Shown here: positions 1 to 9,333 of the stretch, one piece after another | Numbering within the stretch: the stretch's first letter is position 1 | Layout of the letters: each line of letters begins with the position of its first letter | Assembly: GCF_030646015.1 (NCBI RefSeq) | Contig: NZ_JAUSLT010000046.1 | Location: forward strand, 17,065 to 81,064 | Reading direction: 5' to 3' | Origin: Bradyrhizobium sp. | Lineage (GTDB): Bacteria; Pseudomonadota; Alphaproteobacteria; Rhizobiales; Xanthobacteraceae | DNA length: 64,000 bases | Notes under the pieces: generated by a model | Database searches by the model: none | Told to the model about the DNA's origin: nothing | The model's input: the letters and a program-made list of their open reading frames with translations, nothing else | Translations under genes and position numbers: made by a program

Positions 1-1443
1 GAACAGCCGGCGTTCCAGCGCGCGCGCCAGCGTCGATTTGCCGGAGCCCGGCAATCCCGTCAGCCAGAGCACCGCACCGTTATGACGGTAGCGCGCCGAG
101 CGTTCGTCGGGCCGCAACGCGGACTCCACCGGCACGATATCGACGGGGATGGCGCGTTGGCCTGACGCGACCGACAGCACCAGGCCGCCGCCGGCAATGC
201 GGCCGTTGACCTCGATGACGAGGCGTCCGGTGCGCGAATTGTCGGTGTAGGGATCGGCGGCGATCGGTTGCGCCAGCGAAATGTCGATCTCGCCGACATG
301 ATTGCGCGCGATTGCCTTGGTCTCGACGCTGGAGAGTTCGCCGGGGTCGACCGCCTTTTCGATCGCGACCACGGTGGCGCGGGTTTCCCGTGTGCCGAGC
401 CGGACCAGAATCGAGGCGCCTTCCACCAGCGGCTTGTCGTGCAGCCAGAAAATCCGCGCGCGAATCCGCCTGGTGTCGCGCGGCGTGCTTCCGACATGGG
501 CGATGACGTCGCCGCGTTCGACGAACAACTCGCGGTCGAGCGTGATGCCGACCGAGCGCCCGGCGCCCGGGCTTCCCTGCAGCGGGGTCACCGGCCAGCT
601 CTCGACGCTCCTGATCCTCGCGATCTTGCCGGCGGGCATGATGACGATCTCGTCGCCGGCGGCGAGGCTGCCGGATTCGATGCGGCCTGCGACAATGCGG
701 CGGTCGTCGAATTTGTAGATCGCCTGCACCGGCAGCCGCAGCGCCAGCGTCTCCAGCGGCCGTGCCGGTTCGAGCGCATCGAGCGCCTCGACCACGGTGG
801 GGCCGTCATACCATTCGATCCGCGGCGTGCGTTCGGCAACCCCGTCGCCGTCGCGCGCGGAAATCGGAATCACCGCCGACGGCGTCACGCCGAGCCCGAT
901 CAGATGCGCTGATATCTCGTCGCTGATTTCCTTGAACCTGCTGGCGCTGAAATCGACCCGGTCCATCTTGTTGACGACAATCGCGACCTGCTTGACGCCG
1001 AGAAGATGCAGCAGATAGCCGTGGCGCCGGGTCTGGTCGCGCACACCTTCCAGCGCGTCGATGATCAGGACCGCGCCGTCCGCCTGCGAGGCGCCGGTGA
1101 TCATGTTGCGCAGGAATTCGGCGTGACCGGGCGCGTCGATCAGCACCACGTCGCGCGAACGGGTGCGGAAGCTGATCTGGGTGGTGTCGATGGTGATGCC
1201 CTGGTCGCGCTCGGTCTGCAGCGCATCCAGCAGGAACGACCATTCGAATGGCATGCCGCGGCGGGCGCTGACCGCTTTCAGCATTTCGAGCTTGCCCTCG
1301 GGCAGGCTGCCGGTTTCATGCAGCAGACGACCCACCAGCGTCGACTTGCCGTGATCGACATGGCCGACGATGACGATGCGGACCTGCGGGCGCGTGGTGC
1401 CGTTCGGCGTGGCCAGTGTCGCGGTGGGGATGATCATGTTCAT
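1..1443 (-). CDS. cysNC: Bifunctional sulfate adenylyltransferase large subunit / adenylylsulfate kinase (CysN/CysC), C-terminus cut by window edge
   Basis: This is the GTPase subunit of ATP sulfurylase fused to APS kinase. It makes APS from sulfate and ATP with CysD, then phosphorylates APS to PAPS. The reading frame is open from the ATG at 1443 to the window edge, 481 codons. The CysN P-loop GHVDHGKST lies at residues 27-35, followed by the elongation-factor-like domains. The frame then enters a second P-loop, GLPGSGKST at about residues 463-471, which marks the start of the CysC domain, so the true C-terminus lies beyond position 1. It is 23 bases downstream of cysD and probably cotranscribed with it. 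The fused form is the same type as rhizobial NodQ. Confidence 0.95.
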   Translation of the reverse strand, partial: MNMIIPTATLATPNGTTRPQVRIVIVGHVDHGKSTLVGRLLHETGSLPEGKLEMLKAVSARRGMPFEWSFLLDALQTERDQGITIDTTQISFRTRSRDVVLIDAPGHAEFLRNMITGASQADGAVLIIDALEGVRDQTRRHGYLLHLLGVKQVAIVVNKMDRVDFSASRFKEISDEISAHLIGLGVTPSAVIPISARDGDGVAERTPRIEWYDGPTVVEALDALEPARPLETLALRLPVQAIYKFDDRRIVAGRIESGSLAAGDEIVIMPAGKIARIRSVESWPVTPLQGSPGAGRSVGITLDRELFVERGDVIAHVGSTPRDTRRIRARIFWLHDKPLVEGASILVRLGTRETRATVVAIEKAVDPGELSSVETKAIARNHVGEIDISLAQPIAADPYTDNSRTGRLVIEVNGRIAGGGLVLSVASGQRAIPVDIVPVESALRPDERSARYRHNGAVLWLTGLPGSGKSTLARALERRLF

Positions 1444-1466
1444 GGGAGCGCTCAATTCGATATCCG

Positions 1467-2384
1467 TCAGAGGTAGCCGGCGACGCGCAGCCGCTCGAAG
1501 GCGTCTTCGGTTTCATGATCCAGCGCGCGGCCCGCCCGCTCGGGCACCCTTGTGCCGTCGAGCTCGATCAGGATTTCCTCGATATTCGAGGCGGTCGAAG
1601 CCACGGGGTTGGTGATGTCCTGATCGCCCAGCGAGCGATAGCGCTTGCCGTCCTTCGCCAGGTACAGCGGAATGATCGGAATGTTCTCGCGTTGGGTGTA
1701 GGCCCAGATATCGGCCTCGGTCCAATGCAGGATCGGGTGAATGCGTAAATGCGCGCCGGGCGGCGGCGAGGCGTTGAACTGGTCCCAGAATTCCGGCGGC
1801 TGATCGCGCACGTCCCATCCGCCTTCGGTGCCGCGCGGCGAGAACACGCGTTCCTTGGCGCGGGTGGCTTCCTCATCGCGGCGAATGCCGGCGATCAATC
1901 CGTCAAAGCCGTATTTGGCGAGCGCGAGCTTCAACCCCTCGGTTTTCCGCGCGGCGGATCGCGCCGCGGGCGGCAGGGTCGGGTCGATGGTCTCCAGCAG
2001 AGGGCAGGGTTCGATCTTCAGATCGAGTTCCCATTCCTTGCCGTAGCGATCGCGAAACGCGTACATCTCGGCAAACTTCTTGCCGGTATCGACATGCAGG
2101 GCCGGGAACGGCACGCGGCCGAAGAAGGCCTTGCGCGCCAGCCAGATCATGACGTTGGAATCCTTGCCGAGCGACCACAGCAGCGCCAGCTTCTTCAGCC
2201 GCGCGAAGGCTTCCCGGAAAATGTAGATGCTCTGCGCCTCGAGCGCGTCGAGGTGGTCCATGGTGGGGGGAGGCAGGCGCCCATTGGACGAAATTTGGGA
2301 CGACATAGGCGCGGCCGAAGAGCCCTTTGGCGGGTCGGCGCGGCGCAACCGGGCGATCGTGGATTCGTTGTCGAGAAGATGCAT
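1467..2384 (-). CDS. cysD: Sulfate adenylyltransferase small subunit
   Basis: This is the catalytic small subunit of ATP sulfurylase, which forms APS from sulfate and ATP with CysN. The PP-loop SLGKDSNVM at about residues 71-79 and the family core are intact. The usual N-terminal block [16 protein letters not shown] is present. I chose the ATG at 2384 (305 aa) because AAGGGG stands about 4 bases upstream. An internal ATG at 2261 (264 aa) fits the conserved start of many homologues but has no visible Shine-Dalgarno, so the roughly 40-residue N-terminal extension is uncertain. It is transcribed divergently from cysG across an AT-rich promoter region. Confidence 0.95.
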   Translation of the reverse strand: MHLLDNESTIARLRRADPPKGSSAAPMSSQISSNGRLPPPTMDHLDALEAQSIYIFREAFARLKKLALLWSLGKDSNVMIWLARKAFFGRVPFPALHVDTGKKFAEMYAFRDRYGKEWELDLKIEPCPLLETIDPTLPPAARSAARKTEGLKLALAKYGFDGLIAGIRRDEEATRAKERVFSPRGTEGGWDVRDQPPEFWDQFNASPPPGAHLRIHPILHWTEADIWAYTQRENIPIIPLYLAKDGKRYRSLGDQDITNPVASTASNIEEILIELDGTRVPERAGRALDHETEDAFERLRVAGYL

Positions 2385-2398
2385 CTCTGCCCCTTGGC

Positions 2399-2526
2399 CT
2401 CTGGAGGCGAAAATTCTATAGTTGCACTGCAGTAGAGAAGAAAAATTTTCTCTTTGCGCGTGCTGTAAGAGACATATATAGAAAATAATTCTAGTCAACC
2501 CCGTAAGTTGGGGCAACGAGTGTCGC
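2399..2526. promoter_or_regulatory. Divergent cysD / cysG promoter with candidate operators
   Basis: An AT-rich gap in otherwise GC-rich DNA separates the two cys transcription units. It holds an interrupted palindrome TAGAA-N5-TTCTA at 2479-2493 and a second one, AGAAAA-N-TTTTCT, at 2439-2451. A plausible rightward promoter is TTGCGC (2454-2459) with TATAGA (2477-2482). On the minus strand TATAGA (2419-2414) is a plausible -10 for cysD. Both -10 boxes are followed by the same TAGAA half-site, which suggests one regulator could control both sides. The regulator is not identified; promoter and operator calls are inference from sequence pattern. Confidence 0.5.
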
Positions 2527-3963
2527 ATGCGATTCCTGCCCGTCTTTCTCGACCTGCAAACCGGACCGGTGCTGCTTGTTGGCGCCGGCGATCTGGCGCG
2601 GGCGAAATTGCGTCTGCTGGCAGCGGCGGGTGCGCGCATCCGCTACTTCGCGACCGACGGCCAGCATGATGTGAGCGGGCTTGCTGTTGACGAGGCGGCG
2701 CGGATCGAACTGGCGCAGGGCGATCCTTTGACCTCCGATCTGAACGGCGTCATCGCCATCCTGTGCGCGGGCGCCGGCGACATCGGGGTTGCGATGTCGG
2801 CGCGGGCCAAAGCGGTCGGCCTTCCCGTCAATGTGATGGACGATCTCGCCCATTCGACTTTCATTTTTCCCGCCATCGTCGATCGCGGCGACGTGGTCGT
2901 GGCTGTCGGCACCGGCGGCGCCTCGCCTGTGGTGGCACGCCGCGTGCGCGAGCACATCGAAGCGGTGTTGCCAGCCCGAATCGGCGATCTCGCCACGTTC
3001 ATCGGCCGCTGGCGCAAAACCATCAACGGCCGCATTCCCGAATTTGCGCTGCGTCGTCGTTTCTGGGAGCGCGTGTTCGATGGCCCGATCGGCGCGCTGG
3101 TGCTCGCCGGCCGCAAGGATGAGGCAGAAGCCGCGCTGAACGATATTCCCGACGCATCCGCCTTTGCCGGCGCGCTCGCATCGGGCAAGGCCGAGGGCAA
3201 AGTGACGCTGGTCGGTGCCGGTCCCGGCGATCCGGACCTTCTGACCATCAAGGCATTGCGCGCGCTGCAGGACGCCGACGTGGTATTTTACGACGAGTTG
3301 GTCTCACCGGAAATTCTCGATCGGGTGCGCCGCGATGCGTCGCGCGTGCCGGTCGGCCGTCGCGTCGGCAAGCCCGGCATCGGCCAGGACGCCATCAACA
3401 GACTGTTGATCGAATCCGCGAAATCGGGCCAGCGCGCGGTGCGCCTGAAGGGCGGCGATGGCTTCGTGTTCGGCCGCGGCGGCGAGGAAGTCGAAGCGCT
3501 GCGCGCGGCCGGCGTCGCCTATTCGGTGGTGCCGGGAATTACCGCAGGGCTCGGCGCCGCCGCGCAATTCGAAGTGCCGCTGACCTTCCGGCACGAGGCG
3601 CTGCGCATTACGTTTCTCACCGCGCACAAGGCCAGGGATGCTGAAGCCGTCGACTGGTCTACGCTGACCGACGAGAAGATGACGGTCGTCGTCTACATGG
3701 GAATGACCGCGGCGCCATCGGTTCGTGCCGGGCTTCTCGCCGCCGGCCGTTCGCCGCAAACCCCGGTCGGCGTGTTCGCGCGGGTGACGCGGCCGGATGC
3801 ACAGGCGGCGGTCGGAACGTTGCAGGAGTTGCCCGATCTCATCGAGAAGATCCACGGCGGCCCGGCCATCCTCATCATCGGCGACGTCGTCGCGCATTCC
3901 GCGCCGTGGCGCGAAGCCAATCCCAATCGAGTGCTCTCCAAACTGCTGGAAACCGCCGCATGA
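2527..3963 (+). CDS. cysG: Siroheme synthase CysG
   Basis: A multifunctional enzyme making siroheme, the prosthetic group of sulfite reductase, from uroporphyrinogen III. The N-terminal half (about 1-200) is the NAD-dependent precorrin-2 dehydrogenase/ferrochelatase, with the dinucleotide-binding GAGDLARAK at 19-27. The C-terminal half, from about residue 226 (VTLVGAGPGDP), is the SAM-dependent uroporphyrin-III C-methyltransferase, with motifs RLKGGDGFVFGRGGEE and VPGITAGLGAA. At 478 aa it is full length. It heads the rightward cys operon, and its stop overlaps the start of the DUF2849 gene by ATGA. The location directly before sulfite reductase fits its role. Confidence 0.96.
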   Translation: MRFLPVFLDLQTGPVLLVGAGDLARAKLRLLAAAGARIRYFATDGQHDVSGLAVDEAARIELAQGDPLTSDLNGVIAILCAGAGDIGVAMSARAKAVGLPVNVMDDLAHSTFIFPAIVDRGDVVVAVGTGGASPVVARRVREHIEAVLPARIGDLATFIGRWRKTINGRIPEFALRRRFWERVFDGPIGALVLAGRKDEAEAALNDIPDASAFAGALASGKAEGKVTLVGAGPGDPDLLTIKALRALQDADVVFYDELVSPEILDRVRRDASRVPVGRRVGKPGIGQDAINRLLIESAKSGQRAVRLKGGDGFVFGRGGEEVEALRAAGVAYSVVPGITAGLGAAAQFEVPLTFRHEALRITFLTAHKARDAEAVDWSTLTDEKMTVVVYMGMTAAPSVRAGLLAAGRSPQTPVGVFARVTRPDAQAAVGTLQELPDLIEKIHGGPAILIIGDVVAHSAPWREANPNRVLSKLLETAA

Positions 3964-4274
3964 CCTCTCCGCTGCAACAAAAGATCAAGATATCAGGGCC
4001 GTCCGTCATCACCGCCAACCGCACCTGGGATGGCATCGTGATCTGGCGCACCGCCGCCAAGGGCTGGTCGGCCGAACTGTCGGACGCGGCGATCGTTCGC
4101 ACCGCCGATGAGGCCCGGGCGCTGCTGGCCGAATCCGTCGCCGACGATGTCGGTGCGATCGGTGCCTATATCGCGCCGGTCGAACTCAAGGACTCCGGCA
4201 AGATCAAGCCCGGCAATCTGCGCGAACACATCCGCTCGGCGGGGGTCACTATCGACCTTCCGGTCCCGGCGTAA
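3960..4274 (+). CDS. DUF2849 family protein in the sulfite-reduction operon
   Basis: A 104-residue soluble protein that I recognise as the DUF2849 family, which in alphaproteobacteria commonly sits between cysG and cysI. It has no signal peptide, membrane segment or cysteine. The ATG at 3960 overlaps the cysG stop codon, which indicates translational coupling; an upstream in-frame start at 3906 would lie inside cysG and is unlikely. Its biochemical role is unknown. The context suggests an accessory role in siroheme delivery or sulfite reductase assembly or activity, which is inference only. Confidence 0.85.
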   Translation: MTSPLQQKIKISGPSVITANRTWDGIVIWRTAAKGWSAELSDAAIVRTADEARALLAESVADDVGAIGAYIAPVELKDSGKIKPGNLREHIRSAGVTIDLPVPA

Positions 4275-4285
4275 GGCCATCAGCC

Positions 4286-5941
4286 ATGTATGCATATGAC
4301 GAACTCGATCGCACGCTCATTAACGAACGCGTTTTGGAATTTCGCGATCAGGTGAAGCGCCGGCTGTCCGGCGAACTCACCGAGGACGAATTCAAGATGC
4401 TGCGGCTGCAGAACGGCGTCTATCTGCAATTGCACGCCTACATGTTCCGGGTCGCGATCCCCTACGGCACGCTGTCGTCGGAGCAACTGCGGCGCATGGC
4501 GCATGTCGCGCGCAAATACGATCGCGGCTACGGCCATTTCACCACAAGGCAAAACATCCAGTTCAACTGGATCAAGCTCGCCGAACTGCCCGATGCGCTG
4601 GCCGATCTTGCCGACGTCGGCATTCACGCCATGCAGACCTCGGGCAATAACACCCGCAACGTCACCTCGGACCAGTGGGCCGGCGTCGCGCCGGGCGAGA
4701 TCGAGGATCCCCGCATCTGGTCCGAGCTGCTGCGGCAGTACACCACGCTGCATCCGGAATTCTCCTTCCTGCCGCGCAAGTTCAAATTCGCGATCACCGC
4801 GTCCGATCACGACCGCGCCGCGATCAAGGTGCACGATATCGGCTTGCGGCTTTACAAGAATGCCGCCGGCGAAACCGGCTTCGAGGTACTGGTCGGCGGC
4901 GGCCTCGGCCGCACCCCCTTCATCGGCAAGACGATAAAACCGTTCGTGCATGGCCACGATCTCCTGAGCTATGTCGAAGCCATCCTGCGCGTCTACAACC
5001 AGTACGGCCGCCGCGACAACATCTACAAGGCGCGCATCAAGATCCTGGTGCACGAGCTCGGCATCGAGAAGTTCGCCAAGGAGGTCGAGGAGGAATGGCT
5101 ACAGATGCGCGACAGCGCGCTGGCGATCGATGATTCCGTGATCGAGGACATCCGTTCGCGCTTCAGCTATCCGGCCTACGAAAAGCTGCCGCACATGCCG
5201 GACGAGCTGAAGAAGGCGGCGCATGACCCGCATTTCGAGGCCTGGCGCAAGAATTCGACCTTCCCGCACAAGGTGCCGGGCTATGCGATCGCAGTGCTGT
5301 CGCTGAAGCCGGTGGGCGGTCCGCCCGGCGACGCCACCGCCGACCAGATGGATGCCATCGCCGATCTCGCCGACAAATATTCCTTCGGTGAAATCCGCGT
5401 CGGCCACGAGCAGAACCTCGCGCTGCCCCATGTCGCGCGGCGCGACCTGCCGGCGTTGTGGAAGGCGCTCGACAAGATCGGCGTCGCCACGCCGAACGTC
5501 AATCTGGTCTCCGACATCATCGCCTGCCCGGGGCTGGATTATTGTTCGCTCGCCAACGCCCGCTCGATCCCGATCGCGCAGGAATTGACCCGGCGCTTCG
5601 CCAATCACGACACCGCCAATCTGATCGGGCGGCTGCACATCAATATTTCCGGCTGCATCAATGCCTGCGGCCACCATCACGTCGGCCATATCGGCATTCT
5701 CGGCGTCGAGAAGAACGGCGAGGAATTTTATCAGATCACGATCGGCGGCCGCGCCGACGAGAAGGCCGAGGTCGGAACGCTGATCGGGCCCGCCGTGCCC
5801 TATGGCGATGTTGCCGACGTGATCGAGGATATCGTCGAAGCCTATCTTGCGCTGCGCGCGCGTCCCGACGAACTTTTCATCGATGCGGTGAAGCGGCTGG
5901 GCGTCGAACCTTTCAGGGAGCGGGTCTATGCCACTCGTTAA
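4286..5941 (+). CDS. cysI: Assimilatory sulfite (nitrite/sulfite) reductase hemoprotein
   Basis: It reduces sulfite to sulfide with six electrons using coupled siroheme and a 4Fe-4S cluster. The 551-residue protein has the repeated nitrite/sulfite reductase fold. The four cluster cysteines are visible as C-x5-C (C414, C420 in CPGLDYC) and C-x3-C (C457, C461 in CINAC). No flavoprotein CysJ gene is nearby, so the electron donor is probably ferredoxin or another partner. It is 11 bases after DUF2849 and overlaps the next gene by 14 bases. Nitrite reductase cannot be excluded by sequence alone, but the cys context makes sulfite the likely substrate. Confidence 0.94.
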   Translation: MYAYDELDRTLINERVLEFRDQVKRRLSGELTEDEFKMLRLQNGVYLQLHAYMFRVAIPYGTLSSEQLRRMAHVARKYDRGYGHFTTRQNIQFNWIKLAELPDALADLADVGIHAMQTSGNNTRNVTSDQWAGVAPGEIEDPRIWSELLRQYTTLHPEFSFLPRKFKFAITASDHDRAAIKVHDIGLRLYKNAAGETGFEVLVGGGLGRTPFIGKTIKPFVHGHDLLSYVEAILRVYNQYGRRDNIYKARIKILVHELGIEKFAKEVEEEWLQMRDSALAIDDSVIEDIRSRFSYPAYEKLPHMPDELKKAAHDPHFEAWRKNSTFPHKVPGYAIAVLSLKPVGGPPGDATADQMDAIADLADKYSFGEIRVGHEQNLALPHVARRDLPALWKALDKIGVATPNVNLVSDIIACPGLDYCSLANARSIPIAQELTRRFANHDTANLIGRLHINISGCINACGHHHVGHIGILGVEKNGEEFYQITIGGRADEKAEVGTLIGPAVPYGDVADVIEDIVEAYLALRARPDELFIDAVKRLGVEPFRERVYATR

Positions 5942-6443
5942 GGGCGGGAAAATCGCCACCGACGCGCTGGTCCATGTGGCCGACGACGCCGAGATTCCAG
6001 GTGATGGCGGGATCCTGATTCCCGCCGCGCGTTTTCTCGGCGATGCGGAGGCGTTGTCGGGCCGGGCCGGCAAGACCGGCGTGATCTGGCCGAACAACCG
6101 CGATATCGACGACCTGGTGCCCTGGCTCGACCGGCTCGCCGTGGTCGCGCTGGTGTTCCCGAATTTCCGCGACGGTCGCGCCTATAGCCAGGCCCGCGTG
6201 TTGCGGGAACGGTATGGCTATCGCGGAGAGTTGCGCGCCACCGGGCAGGTGCTGCGCGACCAGTTCGTATTCATGCTGCGCGCCGGCTTCGACGCCTTCC
6301 AGGTCAACAAGGAAAGTGACGCGGAAGCCTTTGCCGCCACGGTCAAGCGCTATTCGGTGTTCTACCAGCCGACCGGCGACGGCCGCATCACCGCGCTGCA
6401 CCGGCGCATGCAACTGCGCCATTCCGAGAGTGCCGGCCAATGA
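5928..6443 (+). CDS. DUF934 family protein
   Basis: A 171-residue cytoplasmic protein of the DUF934 family, regularly encoded between sulfite reductase and cysH in proteobacteria. Seen here: a conserved core with NFRDGRAYSQARVLRERYGYRGELRATGQ split over about residues 75-105, no cysteines suited to metal binding and no membrane segment. The start overlaps cysI by 14 bases and the stop overlaps cysH by 4 bases, so all three are likely translationally coupled. Its function is not established to my knowledge. The genetic linkage suggests an accessory role in sulfite reduction. Confidence 0.88.
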   Translation: MPLVKGGKIATDALVHVADDAEIPGDGGILIPAARFLGDAEALSGRAGKTGVIWPNNRDIDDLVPWLDRLAVVALVFPNFRDGRAYSQARVLRERYGYRGELRATGQVLRDQFVFMLRAGFDAFQVNKESDAEAFAATVKRYSVFYQPTGDGRITALHRRMQLRHSESAGQ

Positions 6444-7174
6444 ACGCGCGCGCGCAGCAGGCTGTAGCCGGGCGGGCGGCGGGTGGTTTGCCGCCGGCCG
6501 CGGAACTCGCTTCCGAGTTGCGGACCGCTTCGCCCGCGCAGGTGATCGCAACCGCCCTGCAGATCGTCGGCCGCGAGCGCCTCGCCGTGGTGTCGTCGTT
6601 CGGCACCGAATCGGCGGCGCTCCTCAAGGTGATGGCCGACGTCGATCCGGCGATACCCGTGGTGTTTCTCGATACCGGCTGGCTGTTCGAGGAGACGCTG
6701 GCCTATCGCGACACGCTGGTCGCGACGTTGGGGCTGCGCGACGTCCGTTCGATCAAGCCGCTGGAGCAAACGCTGTTGCGCGAGGATCCCGACCGCGAAT
6801 TGTGGTTCTCCGATCCCGATGCCTGCTGCCGGATCCGCAAGGTGGAGCCGCTGGCCCGCGCACTGGCGCCGTTCTCGGCATGGATCAACGGACGCAAGCG
6901 TTTCCAGGGCGGGCTGCGCGCCGACATTGCCGTGGTCGAGGACGACGGCATCAGACTGAAATTCAATCCGTTCGCCAACGTCTCGCGCGAAGAGATCGAG
7001 GCGATCTACAAGCTTGCAAAACTGCCGCCGCATCCGCTCGCGGCATCGGGTTATCTCTCGGTCGGGTGCATGCCCTGCAGCAGCCGGACCTCGGCGGACG
7101 AGGATGCGCGTGCCGGCCGCTGGCGCGGCAGAGCCAAGACAGAATGCGGCATCCATACGGTCAAGACTTCATAG
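6440..7174 (+). CDS. cysH: Assimilatory adenylylsulfate (APS) reductase, CysH family
   Basis: It reduces activated sulfate to sulfite with thioredoxin. The 244-residue protein carries both cysteine pairs that bind a 4Fe-4S cluster (C129-C130 in DACC; C210 and C213 in CMPC) and the catalytic ECGIH motif with C236. The cluster cysteines distinguish APS reductases from the E. coli-type PAPS reductase, so APS is the probable substrate. The P-loop-like SSFGTESAALL lies at about residues 52-62. It overlaps DUF934 by 4 bases. Because it acts on APS, the CysC domain of the divergent cysNC gene may serve another need for PAPS. Confidence 0.95.
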   Translation: MNARAQQAVAGRAAGGLPPAAELASELRTASPAQVIATALQIVGRERLAVVSSFGTESAALLKVMADVDPAIPVVFLDTGWLFEETLAYRDTLVATLGLRDVRSIKPLEQTLLREDPDRELWFSDPDACCRIRKVEPLARALAPFSAWINGRKRFQGGLRADIAVVEDDGIRLKFNPFANVSREEIEAIYKLAKLPPHPLAASGYLSVGCMPCSSRTSADEDARAGRWRGRAKTECGIHTVKTS

Positions 7175-7217
7175 GACAATGACGCTGCGACGCCACAAAC
7201 ATTGAAATGCGGTTTCG

Positions 7218-7247
7218 TTGACTTAAAGGCCATTCATCGCGAGTTAT
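7218..7247 (+). promoter_or_regulatory. Possible internal promoter before the sulfate transporter genes
   Basis: The 125-base gap between cysH and the sulfate-binding-protein gene contains TTGACT (7218-7223) and AGTTAT (7242-7247), separated by 18 bases. This is a reasonable sigma-70-type promoter and would let the transporter genes be expressed apart from cysG-cysH. No operator like that upstream of cysG is seen here. Confidence 0.35.
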
Positions 7248-7299
7248 GTTCGCGTGCTTCTCGATGACAATGCCGTCGTCGGTGCGAATGGAGATCGAG

Positions 7300-8289
7300 A
7301 TGGTCCGCCGTATTCTGCCCCTCGTCGCGGGACTGCTCTGGGCAGGTTCTGCGCTGGCCGCCGATGTGTCGCTGCTCAACGTGTCCTACGATCCGACGCG
7401 CGAACTCTATGCAGAATTCAACAAGACGTTTGCGCGCGCCTACCAGAAAGAAACCGGCAAGAGCATCGAGATCAAGCAGTCGCATGGCGGCTCCGGTTCG
7501 CAGGCGCGCGCCGTGATCGACGGCCTGCAGGCCGACGTCGTCACGATCGCGCTCGCCTATGATATCGACGCCATCGCGGCCAAGGGGTTGCTTCCGGCCG
7601 ACTGGCAGAAGCGCCTGCCGCAGAATGCGTCGCCCTACACCTCGACGATCGTGTTTCTGGTGCGCAAGGGAAATCCCAAGGGCATCAGGGATTGGGACGA
7701 TCTGATCAAACCCGGCGTCAGCGTGATCACGCCAAACCCCAAAACGTCGGGCGGCGCACGCTGGAATTATCTGGCCGCATGGGGTTACGCGCTGAAGAAA
7801 TTCGAGTCCGCAGGCAGGGCCAGGCAGTTCGTCGGCGATATCTTCAAGAACGTGCCGGTGCTCGATACCGGCGCGCGCGGTTCGACTGTCACCTTCGTCG
7901 AGCGCGGCGTCGGCGACGTGCTGCTGGCCTGGGAGAACGAGGCGTTCCTGGCCCAGCGCGAATTCGGCAAGGACAAGTTCGAGATCGTCGCGCCGCCGCT
8001 GTCGATCCTGGCGGAGCCGCCGGTCACGGTGGTCGACAAGGTCGCCGACAAGAAGGGCACCCGGGCCGCGGCCGAGGCCTACCTGAAGTACTGGTATACC
8101 AGGGAAGGTCAGGAAATTGCCGCACGTAACTCCTATCGTCCGCGCGACCAGGAGATTGCGAAGGAATACGAGAAATCTTTCGCCAAGGTCGAATTGTTCA
8201 CCATCGACGAATTGTTCGGCGGCTGGACCAGGGCGCAGAAGGAACATTTCGCCGAAGGCGGCATTTTCGACCAGATCTACAAGAACTGA
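7300..8289 (+). CDS. Sulfate ABC transporter periplasmic sulfate-binding protein
   Basis: The periplasmic receptor that delivers sulfate (or thiosulfate) to the CysTWA transporter. The protein begins with a clear signal peptide ([16 protein letters not shown], cleavage near ALA-AD) and continues with the Sbp/CysP core, including [13 protein letters not shown] and [16 protein letters not shown]. The chosen ATG at 7300 gives 329 aa and has GGAG about 7 bases upstream. An upstream ATG at 7246 would add 18 residues before the signal peptide and is unlikely. Whether it is closer to Sbp or CysP was not resolved. Confidence 0.93.
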   Translation: MVRRILPLVAGLLWAGSALAADVSLLNVSYDPTRELYAEFNKTFARAYQKETGKSIEIKQSHGGSGSQARAVIDGLQADVVTIALAYDIDAIAAKGLLPADWQKRLPQNASPYTSTIVFLVRKGNPKGIRDWDDLIKPGVSVITPNPKTSGGARWNYLAAWGYALKKFESAGRARQFVGDIFKNVPVLDTGARGSTVTFVERGVGDVLLAWENEAFLAQREFGKDKFEIVAPPLSILAEPPVTVVDKVADKKGTRAAAEAYLKYWYTREGQEIAARNSYRPRDQEIAKEYEKSFAKVELFTIDELFGGWTRAQKEHFAEGGIFDQIYKN

Positions 8290-8313
8290 TCTGGCCGGGG
8301 GGCAGGGGGCATT

Positions 8314-9150
8314 GTGAGCAACGGAGGCGCGCGACGAAGCAGTCTGCCGGGGTTCGGTCTCACCATGGGACTGACGCTGACATGGCTCTCCGTCATCATT
8401 CTGATCCCGCTCGCGGGCCTGTTCCTCAAGAGTTTTGAGCTCAGCCTCGACCAGTTCTGGGGCATCCTCACCAGCCGCCGCACCCTGAATGCGCTGAAGA
8501 TTTCATTCGGGCTCGCCTTCGCCGCCGCGATCGTCAATCTGGTGATGGGAATGATCATCGTCTGGGCGCTGGTGCGGTACCGTTTTCCGGGCCGCCGGAT
8601 CTTTGACGCCATCGTCGACATTCCCTTTGCGCTGCCGACCGCGGTGGCCGGCGTCGCCCTGACTTCGCTGTTCGCGCAAAAAGGCTGGCTCGGCGCGCCG
8701 CTGGCCGAACTCGGCATCAAGGTGGCGTTCACGCCGCTTGGAATCTTCATCGCGATGATTTTCATCGGCATCCCCTTCGTGGTGCGGACGGTGCAGCCGG
8801 TGCTGATCGACCTCGACGCCGAAATCGAGGAAGCCGCCGCCAGCCTCGGCGCCAACCGCTGGCACACCGTTTCCAAGGTGATCCTGCCGAGCCTGATTCC
8901 GGCGCTGCTGACCGGGTTCGCGCTGGCCTTTGCGCGCGCCGTCGGCGAGTACGGGTCGGTGATCTTCATTGCCGGCAATTTGCCGAACGTCTCCGAAATC
9001 GCGCCGCTGCTGATCGTGATCCGGCTCTCCGAATTCCGCTATGCCGACGCCACCGCGATCGCCGTCGTCATGCTGGTGGCGTCGTTCCTGATCATCTTCG
9101 CAGTCAACCGCCTGCAGCGCTGGGCACAAACCCGCACGCCGGCGTATTAG
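8314..9150 (+). CDS. cysT: Sulfate ABC transporter permease CysT (CysU)
   Basis: One of two inner-membrane permeases of the sulfate importer. The 278-residue protein shows six hydrophobic segments and the EAA loop that contacts the ATPase (EIEEAAASLGANRWHTVSKV near residues 170-190). The GTG start at 8314 follows a G-rich stretch that could serve as ribosome binding site. It lies 24 bases after the binding-protein gene. A 180-base stretch containing a palindromic repeat separates it from cysW. Confidence 0.93.
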   Translation: MSNGGARRSSLPGFGLTMGLTLTWLSVIILIPLAGLFLKSFELSLDQFWGILTSRRTLNALKISFGLAFAAAIVNLVMGMIIVWALVRYRFPGRRIFDAIVDIPFALPTAVAGVALTSLFAQKGWLGAPLAELGIKVAFTPLGIFIAMIFIGIPFVVRTVQPVLIDLDAEIEEAAASLGANRWHTVSKVILPSLIPALLTGFALAFARAVGEYGSVIFIAGNLPNVSEIAPLLIVIRLSEFRYADATAIAVVMLVASFLIIFAVNRLQRWAQTRTPAY

Positions 9151-9198
9151 GGATCGTCGGATGAATTTTCGGGAAACGAAGCAGCGGGTTCAAACCAC

Positions 9199-9307
9199 CT
9201 CTCCCTCTGGGAGAGGTCGGATCGCTTTAGCGATCCGGGTGAGGGAGTACGGCCTTTCGATAGACCGTACCCCCTCACCCCATCCCTCTCCCCATGGGAG
9301 AGGGGGC
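9199..9307. repeat. Intergenic palindromic repeat, family B, copy 1
   Basis: Between cysT and cysW. It carries outward and inward arms of the type CTCTCCCTCTGGGAGAGG, then GGTGAGGGAGTACGG and its near complement CCGTACCCCCTCACC, then CTCTCCCCATGGGAGAGG. The whole element can fold into a long hairpin. Similar elements occur at about 35.5, 45.3, 55.7 and 63.9 kb. It lies inside what is otherwise one transporter operon. Confidence 0.85.
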
Positions 9308-9333
9308 GCACTGCCTGTGTTGGGGCACCGACG

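Noticed and set aside
4286..5941. Nitrite reductase rather than sulfite reductase
   Set aside because: The family covers both, but the gene lies inside an operon with cysG, cysH and sulfate transport genes and no nitrate genes are nearby.
9199..9307. CRISPR-like repeated units
   Set aside because: The repeats are inverted arms of one hairpin, not direct repeats with regular spacers, and no cas gene is present.
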